From Eubacteriales bacterium (GTDB taxonomy: Bacteria > Bacillota > Clostridia > Christensenellales > CAG-138), in assembly GCA_030695285.1 (NCBI GenBank), contig JAUYTF010000247.1, forward strand, positions 1 through 6,331: DNA of 6,331 nucleotides, in the 5' to 3' direction. Numbering within the stretch: position 1 is the stretch's first letter; each line of letters opens with the position of its first letter. Both the position numbers and the translations under genes were made by a program. This document shows positions 1 through 4,912 of this stretch, piece by piece. The notes below the pieces were generated by a model that did no database searches, had not been told where the DNA came from, and saw nothing but the letters and a program-made list of their open reading frames with translations.

Positions 1-34
1 ACAATGATAGAAGAATATAGTAATCGGGGGAAAT

Positions 35-976
35 ATGCCCGTGGGAGAATCGCTGCGCAGTCAGTTATTCATAAACTCCGAAAAGGTAGGCGACTTCGTC
101 GAAATCACCTTGCCTCTGACCGGGGAAGATGAGGAAGCCGAAATTGCGCGCATCCACTATTTGGAAGCTGGCGTCGGCGAGCCGCTGCTATTGATTCATT
201 CGATCGGACAGTCGCTTTATACATGGCGAAATGTCTTTGCCGAACTTTCCGACAACTACCGCGTGATCGCCATCGACCTGCCGGGGCACGGATATTCATC
301 CCGGCCGGATACGTTCACCTACACCGCGGACGACTTTGCCTTTGTTTTGAATGCGTTTCTGGATGCGCTCAACATCAAGTCCGCCCATATGGTCGGGTTT
401 TCGATTGGTGCTATGTATATGATGCGGCTTCTCTCGCTCTATCCAAAGCGCGTTGCAAACAGCGTTGCCATCTCGCCCGGTGGGATCACCGAGCACATGC
501 CAAAGCTCATCCACAACATGCAAAAGCCGATGATCGCCACCTTTGCACGAAATATCTACACCGCAAGCGATGTCAGAAAGCTGCTGCTGGAATGTGTCGC
601 CGACCCCGCGCTGATCGACGATTATGTGGTCAAGCAATACTACGAGCCGATATCGGACGGGCTATCCCGAGAGGCGCTCATGTATGCGCTGCGCAACTAC
701 GATCAGGAGTGCATCGCAGAAGGGCTTTTGCCAGTAGAGCATGAAATTCTCATCCTCTGGGGCAAAAACGACCGCTGGCATCCGCCGTCCGGCAGCGTCT
801 ATTTCCAGAGCATACTGCGCGCCGGACGCTACTACCTCGTGCGCAACGCGGGGCATCTCCTGCAAGAAGAGGCGCCTATGAAGCTCTTAGAGATTCTCTA
901 CAGCTATATACCGCCCGCCGTGCCGAGCTATGATGTGTATCGCTACACGCAGAATATTGCGGAAGACCAAGAATGA
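35..976 (+). CDS. Alpha/beta-fold hydrolase, substrate unknown
   Basis: A 313-residue soluble protein of the alpha/beta hydrolase superfamily (serine esterase, lipase or C-C hydrolase type). Visible landmarks are the oxyanion-hole strand LLLIHSIG at about residues 51-58, the motif DLPGHGYS at 81-88, the nucleophile elbow G-F-S-I-G at 121-125 (Ser123), the acid in GKNDRWHP (Asp246) and the histidine in NAGHLLQEE (His274). The catalytic triad is therefore complete. Residues of about 150-225 form a helical cap that would set substrate choice. There is no signal peptide, so it should be cytoplasmic. About 45 residues precede the first core strand. The ATG at 35 follows a run of five G at 26-30, and an in-frame TGA at 5-7 rules out a much longer N-terminus. 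Its stop overlaps the DUF951 start (ATGA), which suggests co-translation. The substrate cannot be inferred from sequence or neighbours. Confidence 0.93.
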   Translation: MPVGESLRSQLFINSEKVGDFVEITLPLTGEDEEAEIARIHYLEAGVGEPLLLIHSIGQSLYTWRNVFAELSDNYRVIAIDLPGHGYSSRPDTFTYTADDFAFVLNAFLDALNIKSAHMVGFSIGAMYMMRLLSLYPKRVANSVAISPGGITEHMPKLIHNMQKPMIATFARNIYTASDVRKLLLECVADPALIDDYVVKQYYEPISDGLSREALMYALRNYDQECIAEGLLPVEHEILILWGKNDRWHPPSGSVYFQSILRAGRYYLVRNAGHLLQEEAPMKLLEILYSYIPPAVPSYDVYRYTQNIAEDQE

Positions 977-1179
977 TCGCGGCGTTTGATCTGGGCGATG
1001 TGGTGCTCATGAAAAAGCCGCACGCGTGCGGCGAGAACGAGTGGACGATCATTCGCGTGGGCGCGGATATCAAGATCAAATGCAACCATTGCGGGCGCAT
1101 CGTGATGCTCGATCGCGCGGACTTTGTACGCATGGGCAAGAAAATACTGATCAAAAAAGAACAGCCGTTAGAAGCGTAA
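973..1179 (+). CDS. DUF951 family small protein
   Basis: A 68-residue basic protein matching the DUF951 family. Family landmarks are the LGDVVLMKKPHACG stretch at residues 7-20, the W-x-I-x-R-x-GADIKIKC core at 24-37, and CNHCGR at 37-42 followed by VMLDR. Cys19, Cys37 and Cys40 plus His17 could bind a metal such as zinc; this is inference. The usual family length is about 60-70 residues, so it is complete. The start ATG at 973 overlaps the hydrolase stop by four bases, with GGAAG at 961-965 as a weak ribosome binding site. The function of DUF951 is not established. From memory, the Bacillus subtilis member (YyzM) is encoded near the origin beside the yyaF/rpsF cluster. The family can occur near the origin elsewhere in the Bacillota, which is relevant to the parS-like and DnaA-box sequences further right. 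Confidence 0.92.
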   Translation: MIAAFDLGDVVLMKKPHACGENEWTIIRVGADIKIKCNHCGRIVMLDRADFVRMGKKILIKKEQPLEA

Positions 1180-1227
1180 ACAAGCGTGCAAAGACAAGCT
1201 CGAATAAAGACAGACGGGAACAACCGA

Positions 1228-1839
1228 GTGAAGCGTAGAACCTTTACGCAGAGCCAGATTCGATATCTGCGCGATCGCGCCGAAGAACAATATGAAAACA
1301 TGCGTGGAGCACGTTCGTTTCGAAACGTGTCCTTTTTGATGTACATCGCGCTGGTCGTGCTTGTGGCGCTTACCATCCGCTCCTTTATCGCGGAGCCCAT
1401 TCGCGTGGAGGGGGATTCCATGATTCCCACCCTGGTACACAACGAGGATATGCTCGTAGAAAAGATGAGCTATTGGGTCAACGATCCGTTGCGTGGGGAC
1501 ATTATCATCTGCTTTTATCCCGGCTATATCGAGAGCTGCGTCAAGCGCGTCATCGGCCTGCCTGGCGAGACCGTGGAGATCCGGGACGGCATATTCTATA
1601 TCGATGGCATAGAGCTGGATGAAAGCCCGTATTGGAGCGGCGAAATCATTGGGGAGATGAACCCCGTCACCGTCACTGCGCGCCATGTGTTTGTGGTTGG
1701 CGACAACAGAAACGGCAGCAAGGACAGCCGGAATCCTTCCGTCGGCAGCATTCCGTATGCCAAGGTGGTCGGCCGCGTGGTCGCCGTGGTCTATCCCTTT
1801 CACGAGTTTAAAACCTTTTCGCGGGTGATTTACCCGTGA
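1228..1839 (+). CDS. lepB: Signal peptidase I, first tandem copy
   Basis: Type I signal peptidase (family S26), a membrane-anchored serine/lysine protease that removes signal peptides from secreted proteins outside the membrane. Numbering from the GTG at 1228 (203 residues), a basic cytoplasmic segment is followed by one transmembrane helix at about 35-55. Then come the nucleophile box EGDSMIPTL (Ser64), the general-base box VKRVIGLPGE (Lys106) and VVGDNRNGSKDSR near 157-168. All catalytic residues are present. The start is uncertain. The GTG at 1228 has GGGA at 1216-1219 at a fitting distance. The GTG at 1186 lies in the same frame but has no ribosome binding site. The ATG at 1300 would still retain the membrane helix. 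It lies 48 bases after DUF951 in the same direction, and its stop overlaps the second copy (GTGA), so it is probably in the same operon. Confidence 0.93.
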   Translation: MKRRTFTQSQIRYLRDRAEEQYENMRGARSFRNVSFLMYIALVVLVALTIRSFIAEPIRVEGDSMIPTLVHNEDMLVEKMSYWVNDPLRGDIIICFYPGYIESCVKRVIGLPGETVEIRDGIFYIDGIELDESPYWSGEIIGEMNPVTVTARHVFVVGDNRNGSKDSRNPSVGSIPYAKVVGRVVAVVYPFHEFKTFSRVIYP

Positions 1840-2390
1840 GCGAGTCGCGCAAACGCCGCCGCACCGAAGGACGCGCGCGAACCTATCGAAACGCAAGGCG
1901 AATCGGATGGCTGTTTTCCGTGCTGGTCGCGATAGCCGTTCTGGGTCTTGTGTTTTTTGTCTGGCTCGCTCCGCTGCGCATTGTCGATGAAAGCATGTCG
2001 CCAGCGCTCAGCAGCGGCGAGGTTGTTCTTTGTGATCGGCTCGGTAAGTTTGTGCGCATGCCGGAGCGCGGCGATATCGTGCAGTTTTCCACCGACGACG
2101 GGCTCTTCATCAAGCGCATCGTCGGCATGCCCGGCGAGACCGTGGAACTGGTGGAAGGGCGCGTCTTTATCAACAGCATCCCGCTCGACGAGAGCAGCTA
2201 TGCCGTCAACTATGTCGGCGACATGCCGCCGGTGGATGTGCCTGCGGGCAGCGTCTTTGTGCTGGGTGACAACCGGCAAGAGATGTATGACAGCCGCCTC
2301 GATTCCGTCGGCAGCATTCCCTTTAACCGCATTCAGGGTGTTCTTCGCTTGCGTGTCTCTCCCTTTGGCAAGATCACTTACTTTTCTTAA
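1836..2390 (+). CDS. lepB: Signal peptidase I, second tandem copy, divergent active-site box
   Basis: A 184-residue type I signal peptidase (family S26), paralogous to the preceding gene. The two share the lysine region (FIKRIVGMPGETVE here, CVKRVIGLPGETVE there), the IPLDES/IELDES segment and the terminal VGSIP block, pointing to tandem duplication. A very basic N-terminus (about 22 residues) precedes one membrane helix at about 23-45. Ser53 lies in VDESMSPAL, Lys93 in IKRIVG, and GDNR is at 144-147 followed by DSR at 152-154. The dyad is intact, but the usual glycine two residues before the serine is Asp51, which may change substrate preference. The start is the GTG at 1836, overlapping the previous stop by four bases. 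The ribosome binding site (GGGTGA, near 1822) is weak, so expression probably depends on coupling. The gene ends the left operon, before the terminator near 2499. Confidence 0.93.
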   Translation: MSESRKRRRTEGRARTYRNARRIGWLFSVLVAIAVLGLVFFVWLAPLRIVDESMSPALSSGEVVLCDRLGKFVRMPERGDIVQFSTDDGLFIKRIVGMPGETVELVEGRVFINSIPLDESSYAVNYVGDMPPVDVPAGSVFVLGDNRQEMYDSRLDSVGSIPFNRIQGVLRLRVSPFGKITYFS

Positions 2391-2416
2391 CTCACTTTTC
2401 TTAAAAGAAAAGTAAG
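2377..2416. repeat. Nested inverted and direct repeat at the end of the second lepB
   Basis: CTTACTTTTCTT (2377-2388) is the exact reverse complement of AAGAAAAGTAAG (2405-2416). Within it, ACTTTTCTTAA occurs twice, at 2380-2390 and 2394-2404, so a second and tighter hairpin (2394-2402 with 2405-2413) is possible. The left arm lies in the last codons of lepB and carries its stop. There is no T-run after it, so it is not a classical terminator by itself. It could stabilise the 3' end of the mRNA or take part in termination together with the downstream hairpins. Confidence 0.6.
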
Positions 2417-2442
2417 CAAAAGAACATGTATGCAATATCACA

Positions 2443-2499
2443 AGCTTTTCTAAAAAGAGCTTTTCTGAAAAGAGCTTTTCTGAGAAGAAGAGCTTTTTT
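2443..2499. repeat. 15-bp tandem repeat, three units plus a partial fourth
   Basis: Units of the form AGCTTTTCTGAAAAG occupy 2443-2457, 2458-2472 and 2473-2487. A three-base insertion (AAG, 2488-2490) and a partial fourth unit AGCTTTTTT (2491-2499) follow. Units differ by one or two bases. Each AGCTTTT can pair with the RAGAGCT formed by the next junction, so several alternative hairpins are possible and the last one forms the terminator. The array is also open as a short reading frame from the ATG at 2426 to the TAG at 2513-2515. This would give 29 residues with repeated A-F-L-K-R blocks, but it lacks a convincing ribosome binding site. Confidence 0.75.
2468..2499 (+). terminator. Intrinsic terminator of the hydrolase-DUF951-lepB operon
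   Basis: The stem AGCTTTTCT (2473-2481) pairs with AGAAGAGCT (2486-2494), with one G-U pair and the tetraloop GAGA. It is followed by a T-run to 2499 and preceded by AAAAG, which can extend the stem by pairing with the T-run. This is the usual layout of a rho-independent terminator, although the stem is AT-rich. Confidence 0.7.
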
Positions 2500-2500
2500 G

Positions 2501-2528
2501 TTGCAAAAGATGTAGTTTCAACTATAAT
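2501..2528 (+). promoter_or_regulatory. Sigma-A-type promoter for the GNAT gene
   Basis: A perfect -10 hexamer TATAAT (2523-2528) lies 16 bases after TTGCAA (2501-2506), which matches the -35 consensus at four of six positions. The ATG of the acetyltransferase is 35 bases after the -10. The -35 begins almost directly after the terminator T-run, so a new transcription unit starts where the lepB unit ends. Confidence 0.7.
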
Positions 2529-2563
2529 AAGAAAAACATCTATGAGAAAAAGAGGCAAAGCCA

Positions 2564-3055
2564 ATGCTGATTCGCAAAGCGGAGCAAAAAGATCTGCAGG
2601 AGTTGCTGGATATCTATAATTACGAGGTGGTCAACGGCGTCTCCACCCTCGACCTAACCCCTCGCACCCTCGCCGAGTGGCAAAGTTGGTTTGACCGCCA
2701 CAACGTGAATAATCATCCGCTCTATGTCGCTGAGGTCGAAAGCCGCGTCGCGGGCTACAGCAGCCTTTCTTCCTACCGCGAAAAGGAGGCGTACCGCTCC
2801 ACCGTCGAGCTCTCAATCTATATCTCGCCGGACTATCGCAAGCGCGGCATCGCAACCGCGCTCATGGCGTATATCCTTGAGCTTGCCAAAGCGGACGCGC
2901 GCACGCACACCGTCGTCTCTGTCATCACCGCCGGAAACGAAGCCAGCTGCAAGCTGCACGAGAAGTTCGGGTTTGAGTTTTGCGGCACTGTGCCGGAGGT
3001 CGGCATGAAGTTCGGGAAGTATCAGGATATTGTGACGTATCGGTTGGGGGTGTGA
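2564..3055 (+). CDS. GNAT N-acetyltransferase, phosphinothricin/amino-acid acetyltransferase-like
   Basis: A 163-residue GCN5-related acetyltransferase, which would transfer an acetyl group from acetyl-CoA to an amine. The opening IRKAEQKDLQELLDIYN and the block N-x-A-S-x-K-L-H-E-K-F-G-F at 125-137 are typical of the phosphinothricin/methionine-derivative acetyltransferase subgroup (Pat, MnaT/YncA). The acetyl-CoA pyrophosphate loop is R-K-R-G-I-A at 92-97, following the strand VELSIYISPDY at 81-91. Length is normal for the subgroup. The start ATG has AGAGG at 2551-2555 eight bases upstream. It has its own promoter, stands alone and converges with the adenosyltransferase gene. The natural substrate (an L-amino acid analogue, perhaps a detoxification target) is inferred from the family only. 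Confidence 0.92.
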   Translation: MLIRKAEQKDLQELLDIYNYEVVNGVSTLDLTPRTLAEWQSWFDRHNVNNHPLYVAEVESRVAGYSSLSSYREKEAYRSTVELSIYISPDYRKRGIATALMAYILELAKADARTHTVVSVITAGNEASCKLHEKFGFEFCGTVPEVGMKFGKYQDIVTYRLGV

Positions 3056-3129
3056 ATATCATTTCCGTGAAGTCACAAAAATGATCATCTAGCAGATAAA
3101 TCAGTCTCGGAATCCACGGGTTCCCTTTT

Positions 3130-3145
3130 TGTTTCCCGTGAAACA
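3130..3145. other. parS-like centromere site (candidate ParB/Spo0J binding site)
   Basis: TGTTTCCCGTGAAACA matches the palindromic Bacillota parS consensus TGTTTCACGTGAAACA at 15 of 16 positions, with C instead of A at position 7. By a uniform-base estimate, a match this good is expected in roughly one in ten thousand windows of this size. It lies in a convergent intergenic gap. The mismatch is in the usually conserved CACGTG centre, which lowers confidence that ParB binds it. Confidence 0.5.
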
Positions 3146-3180
3146 ATCGGAATCCGGTTTTCGCTGATACCCTTATTCAG

Positions 3181-3316
3181 CGGGAGGATGATATCCTCCC
3201 CTACAAGGGTGTGTGCAAAACTACCAAGATAATCGCCGATTTTCTGACCACTCAAAATGGATGGTTAACAATTTTGGTTACGAAGCGTCTTTGTAGGGGC
3301 GGATATCATCCGCCCG
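3181..3316. repeat. Inverted pair of short hairpin repeats (BIME/MITE-like)
   Basis: Two 26-bp copies, 3181-3206 and 3291-3316, are reverse complements of each other except at two positions. Each copy contains a perfect 8-bp hairpin: GGGAGGAT-GAT-ATCCTCCC (3182-3200) in the left copy and GGGCGGAT-ATC-ATCCGCCC (right copy), each followed or preceded by a CTACAA/TTGTAG tail pointing inward. The two differences are the partners of one base pair, A-T in one copy and C-G in the other, so the hairpin is kept. The 84 bases between them code for nothing visible. The pair may be two separate REP-like units or the ends of one 136-bp non-autonomous element. No target-site duplication was seen. Confidence 0.75.
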
Positions 3317-3368
3317 CGCCAAAGCACAAAACGTTACTATTGGAATAGATTAATTCATAACGCCGCTT

Positions 3369-3878
3369 CTAAAACTCAATTCCCTTTCTCGCCAAAACAC
3401 CCTTTTCATACGGATGCTTGACGAGCTTCATTTCGGTGACGTAGTCCGCCCGCGCGAGCAGCGCCTCCTCCGGATCACGTCCCGTGATGACCAGCTCTGT
3501 TTCGCCGTGCTCGTCCAGCAGAGCGAGCACCGCCTCCCGGTCGATTAGCCCCAGCGACAGCGCGGCGAAAAGCTCGTCCAGCACGAGAAGCGAACACATG
3601 TTTGCTCTCGCGAGTTGCGTCACTTCCGCGAGCGTACTGTCGTGCATCTCGCGCACTTTCTCCCGCATCTCCTCGCTCATGTTGGGGAAGAACCCGTGCG
3701 GCAGCTCGTTGCGGTAGACGGGCACGCCGAGGGTTTTCAGCGTCGCAAGCTCGCCCGTCGGCAGGCTCTTGAGAAACTGCGCGAGCACGGCCTTGCCCCC
3801 GCAGCCGACATGGCGGCAGATGAGCCCTAGCGCCGCGGTGGTTTTTCCTTTTCCGTCGCCGCAATAGATGTGTATCAT
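3369..3878 (-). CDS. cobO: Cob(I)alamin / cob(I)yrinic acid a,c-diamide adenosyltransferase
   Basis: A 169-residue protein of the CobA/CobO/BtuR family, which transfers the adenosyl group of ATP to cob(I)alamin or cob(I)yrinic acid a,c-diamide to make adenosylated corrinoids in the cytoplasm. The ATP-binding P-loop is GDGKGKTT (7-14) right after the first strand MIHIYC. LLVLDE (97-102) acts as Walker B, and TGRDPEEALLARADYVTEM (132-150) plus the closing KGVLARKGIEF are family signatures. The frame stays open upstream to 4136. The ATG at 3878 is chosen because GGAGGA lies six bases before it, because the P-loop is normally N-terminal, and because the upstream translation looks non-coding. No other cobalamin gene is visible, and no B12-box riboswitch motif was found in the leader, so the protein may serve corrinoid salvage. 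Confidence 0.94.
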   Translation of the reverse strand: MIHIYCGDGKGKTTAALGLICRHVGCGGKAVLAQFLKSLPTGELATLKTLGVPVYRNELPHGFFPNMSEEMREKVREMHDSTLAEVTQLARANMCSLLVLDELFAALSLGLIDREAVLALLDEHGETELVITGRDPEEALLARADYVTEMKLVKHPYEKGVLARKGIEF

Positions 3879-3890
3879 GAGGATTCCTCC
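3879..3890 (-). promoter_or_regulatory. Ribosome binding site of cobO, in a small inverted repeat
   Basis: On the minus strand GGAGGA (3890-3885) lies six bases before the ATG and fixes the start. GAGGAATCCTC (3889-3879) is self-complementary in its outer bases, so a four-base-pair hairpin could partly hide the ribosome binding site. An effect on translation is speculative. Confidence 0.7.
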
Positions 3891-3904
3891 AGCGATTCGC
3901 TTCG

Positions 3905-3936
3905 TTATCCACATTTTACGACAATTCTGTGGATAA
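3905..3936. promoter_or_regulatory. Two inverted perfect DnaA boxes upstream of cobO
   Basis: TTATCCACA (3905-3913) and TGTGGATAA (3928-3936) are both exact matches to the DnaA box consensus, in opposite orientation with 14 bases between them. They lie 15-46 bases upstream of the cobO ribosome binding site. A possible minus-strand promoter (TTGCCT at 3942-3937, 18-base spacer, TAAAAT at 3918-3913) overlaps them, so DnaA could compete with RNA polymerase. Alternatively the pair is a 9-bp hairpin in the cobO leader RNA. No further boxes were seen nearby, so this is not a full origin. Confidence 0.55.
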
Positions 3937-4142
3937 AGGCAAATGTAGGTGCATTTCGGGTTATTTTTGGAACGATGGATAAAGTGATTCTTACAATCGC
4001 GAGATAGAACAGGGCGATCATCGACAATTCTACCAAAAAGTGAGTTGCTCGACAGAGGTAAAATCTTCTGTTGCATTGTGTGCAATAAGCATCGTTTGTT
4101 CGCGATTCGTTTACCCGCTGTTCGCGGGAGCTTCACCGCCGG

Positions 4143-4170
4143 TTCACAATAAAACAGTGAAAACTATGGT
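4143..4170 (+). promoter_or_regulatory. Candidate promoter of the tandem lipoprotein operon
   Basis: TTCACA (4143-4148), five of six matches to the -35 consensus, is followed after 16 bases by TATGGT (4165-4170), four of six for the -10. TAATAT (4170-4175) is an alternative -10 but at a poor 21-base spacing. The ATG is at 4238, leaving a leader of about 60 bases. Confidence 0.35.
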
Positions 4171-4237
4171 AATATGTGTGAAAGGTCCCATCTTTATCAT
4201 ATAGACACGTAAATAATGCTGAAAGGATGGACCAGAC

Positions 4238-4912
4238 ATGGAAAGAAAACCCTTGCGCGTGGCGATAGCGCTGTCTCTTGCGCTCGCGCTTGCGCTGATT
4301 TGCGCCTGCGCGCCGCGGTTTGTCGGCGAAGAGCGGGCAAAGAGCGCCGGCCTTGCGCTCTTGCGGCAGGCGTTTGGCGTCAAGGCGGAAGATGCGCATG
4401 TAGAATACTTCGAGCGCGCGGGCTCGAGCGTTGTGGACAACACGGAGGTGCAGCCGGGCGCAAAGCCCGCCGATCAGATCTATATCGTCACCATATCAGA
4501 TCAAACACTGGGCGCAGACCTCTATTATGCGGAGGTGGACGCAAAGAGCGGCGTCGCTTATTACGCAACCAAGAACGAATGGCTGCTTGCCCCTCTTTCA
4601 GAAGATCAACAACAGCAAACAACAGAAATCAATAACTTAACAGATGGCGCGGATGCGGATGCAGCGGTGCAAAACGATTACACGGAGCACACCGCGCGCA
4701 ATGCTGCGATGCGCTGTTTTCAAAAAGAGGTTGCGCTCATTTCAGCGAAGGGTTGCTGCCGCCGGGATAACGTGCTCTCTCCGCGCGTGAGCATCGGCTA
4801 TTTTGTCACGTTTGCGGACGGGGCGCTCTACCGCGTCGCGTTCTCCTGGCCTGCGATGGATCTCAACGAAGTTCAGGTTCTCGGCACCGAAGCAAAAGGA
4901 GAAAGACCGTGA
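4238..4912 (+). CDS. Lipoprotein, tandem paralogue 1, function unknown
   Basis: A 224-residue predicted lipoprotein of a family I do not recognise. Residues 1-24 form a lipoprotein signal peptide: basic start, long Leu/Ala core and I-C-A-Cys24, with Cys24 the best lipidation site because it aligns with the lipobox cysteine of paralogue 3. After it come P-R-F-V-G-E-E-R-A-K-S-A-G-L-A (26-40), the strand YYAEVDAKSGVAY (97-109), a Gln-rich low-complexity linker (about 124-130), and a C-terminal half ending DGALYRVAFSWPAMDLNEVQV (WPAM at 204-207). The Y-x-x-V-D-A-x-x-G-V pattern resembles PepSY-type repeats, a weak inference. AAGGA (4223-4227) lies ten bases before the ATG. Its stop overlaps the next start (GTGA). 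It is visibly richer in GC than paralogue 2. It is probably anchored outside the cytoplasmic membrane. Confidence 0.85.
   Translation: MERKPLRVAIALSLALALALICACAPRFVGEERAKSAGLALLRQAFGVKAEDAHVEYFERAGSSVVDNTEVQPGAKPADQIYIVTISDQTLGADLYYAEVDAKSGVAYYATKNEWLLAPLSEDQQQQTTEINNLTDGADADAAVQNDYTEHTARNAAMRCFQKEVALISAKGCCRRDNVLSPRVSIGYFVTFADGALYRVAFSWPAMDLNEVQVLGTEAKGERP

Larger units (their letters stand above)
3056..3368. other. Convergent intergenic region with no gene
   Basis: This 313-base gap separates the 3' ends of the GNAT gene and the minus-strand adenosyltransferase gene, so it needs no promoters. It holds the parS-like site (3130-3145), the inverted hairpin repeat pair (3181-3316), a weak hairpin just after the GNAT stop (ATCATTT 3058-3064 with AAATGAT 3079-3085), and the direct repeat TCGGAATCC at 3107-3115 and 3147-3155 flanking the parS-like site. 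CACGGG (3115-3120) can also pair with CCCGTG (3135-3140). No clear T-run terminator was found for either gene. Confidence 0.7.
3891..4237. other. Divergent intergenic region between cobO and the lipoprotein operon
   Basis: These 347 bases carry the control regions of both divergent units. Besides the DnaA boxes they hold a repeated CGACAATTCT (3919-3928 and 4022-4031), a short palindrome TTGCA-TTGTG-TGCAA (4071-4085) and a hairpin CCCGC-TGTTC-GCGGG (4114-4128). No RNA gene, riboswitch consensus or credible reading frame was recognised. The minus-strand frame open across it (to 4136) lacks a start with a ribosome binding site. Confidence 0.6.

Noticed and set aside
4..132. Short + strand frame from the ATG at 4, overlapping the hydrolase start
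   Set aside because: It overlaps the well-supported hydrolase by about 100 bases in another frame, has no recognisable motif, and its Arg-rich composition looks like an out-of-frame shadow.
1316..1327. Perfect 12-bp palindrome CGTTTCGAAACG
   Set aside because: It lies inside lepB coding sequence (R-S-F-R), lacks the CACGTG centre of parS, and has no promoter context, so it is probably chance.
3058..3085. Hairpin just after the GNAT stop as an intrinsic terminator
   Set aside because: The stem is short and AT-rich, the inner part does not close well, and no T-run follows on the + strand.
3107..3155. Direct repeat TCGGAATCC as an attachment site or CRISPR-like repeat
   Set aside because: There are only two 9-bp copies, with no integrase or cas gene and no regular spacer series.
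3876..4136. N-terminal extension of the cobO frame to an ATG at 4136
   Set aside because: The P-loop strand normally starts the protein, a strong ribosome binding site marks the ATG at 3878, and the upstream translation has no family similarity. It also covers the DnaA boxes and the divergent promoter region.
3879..4140. Cobalamin riboswitch in the cobO leader
   Set aside because: I looked on the minus strand for the conserved B12-box (AGCCAGGAGACC-like) and did not find it.
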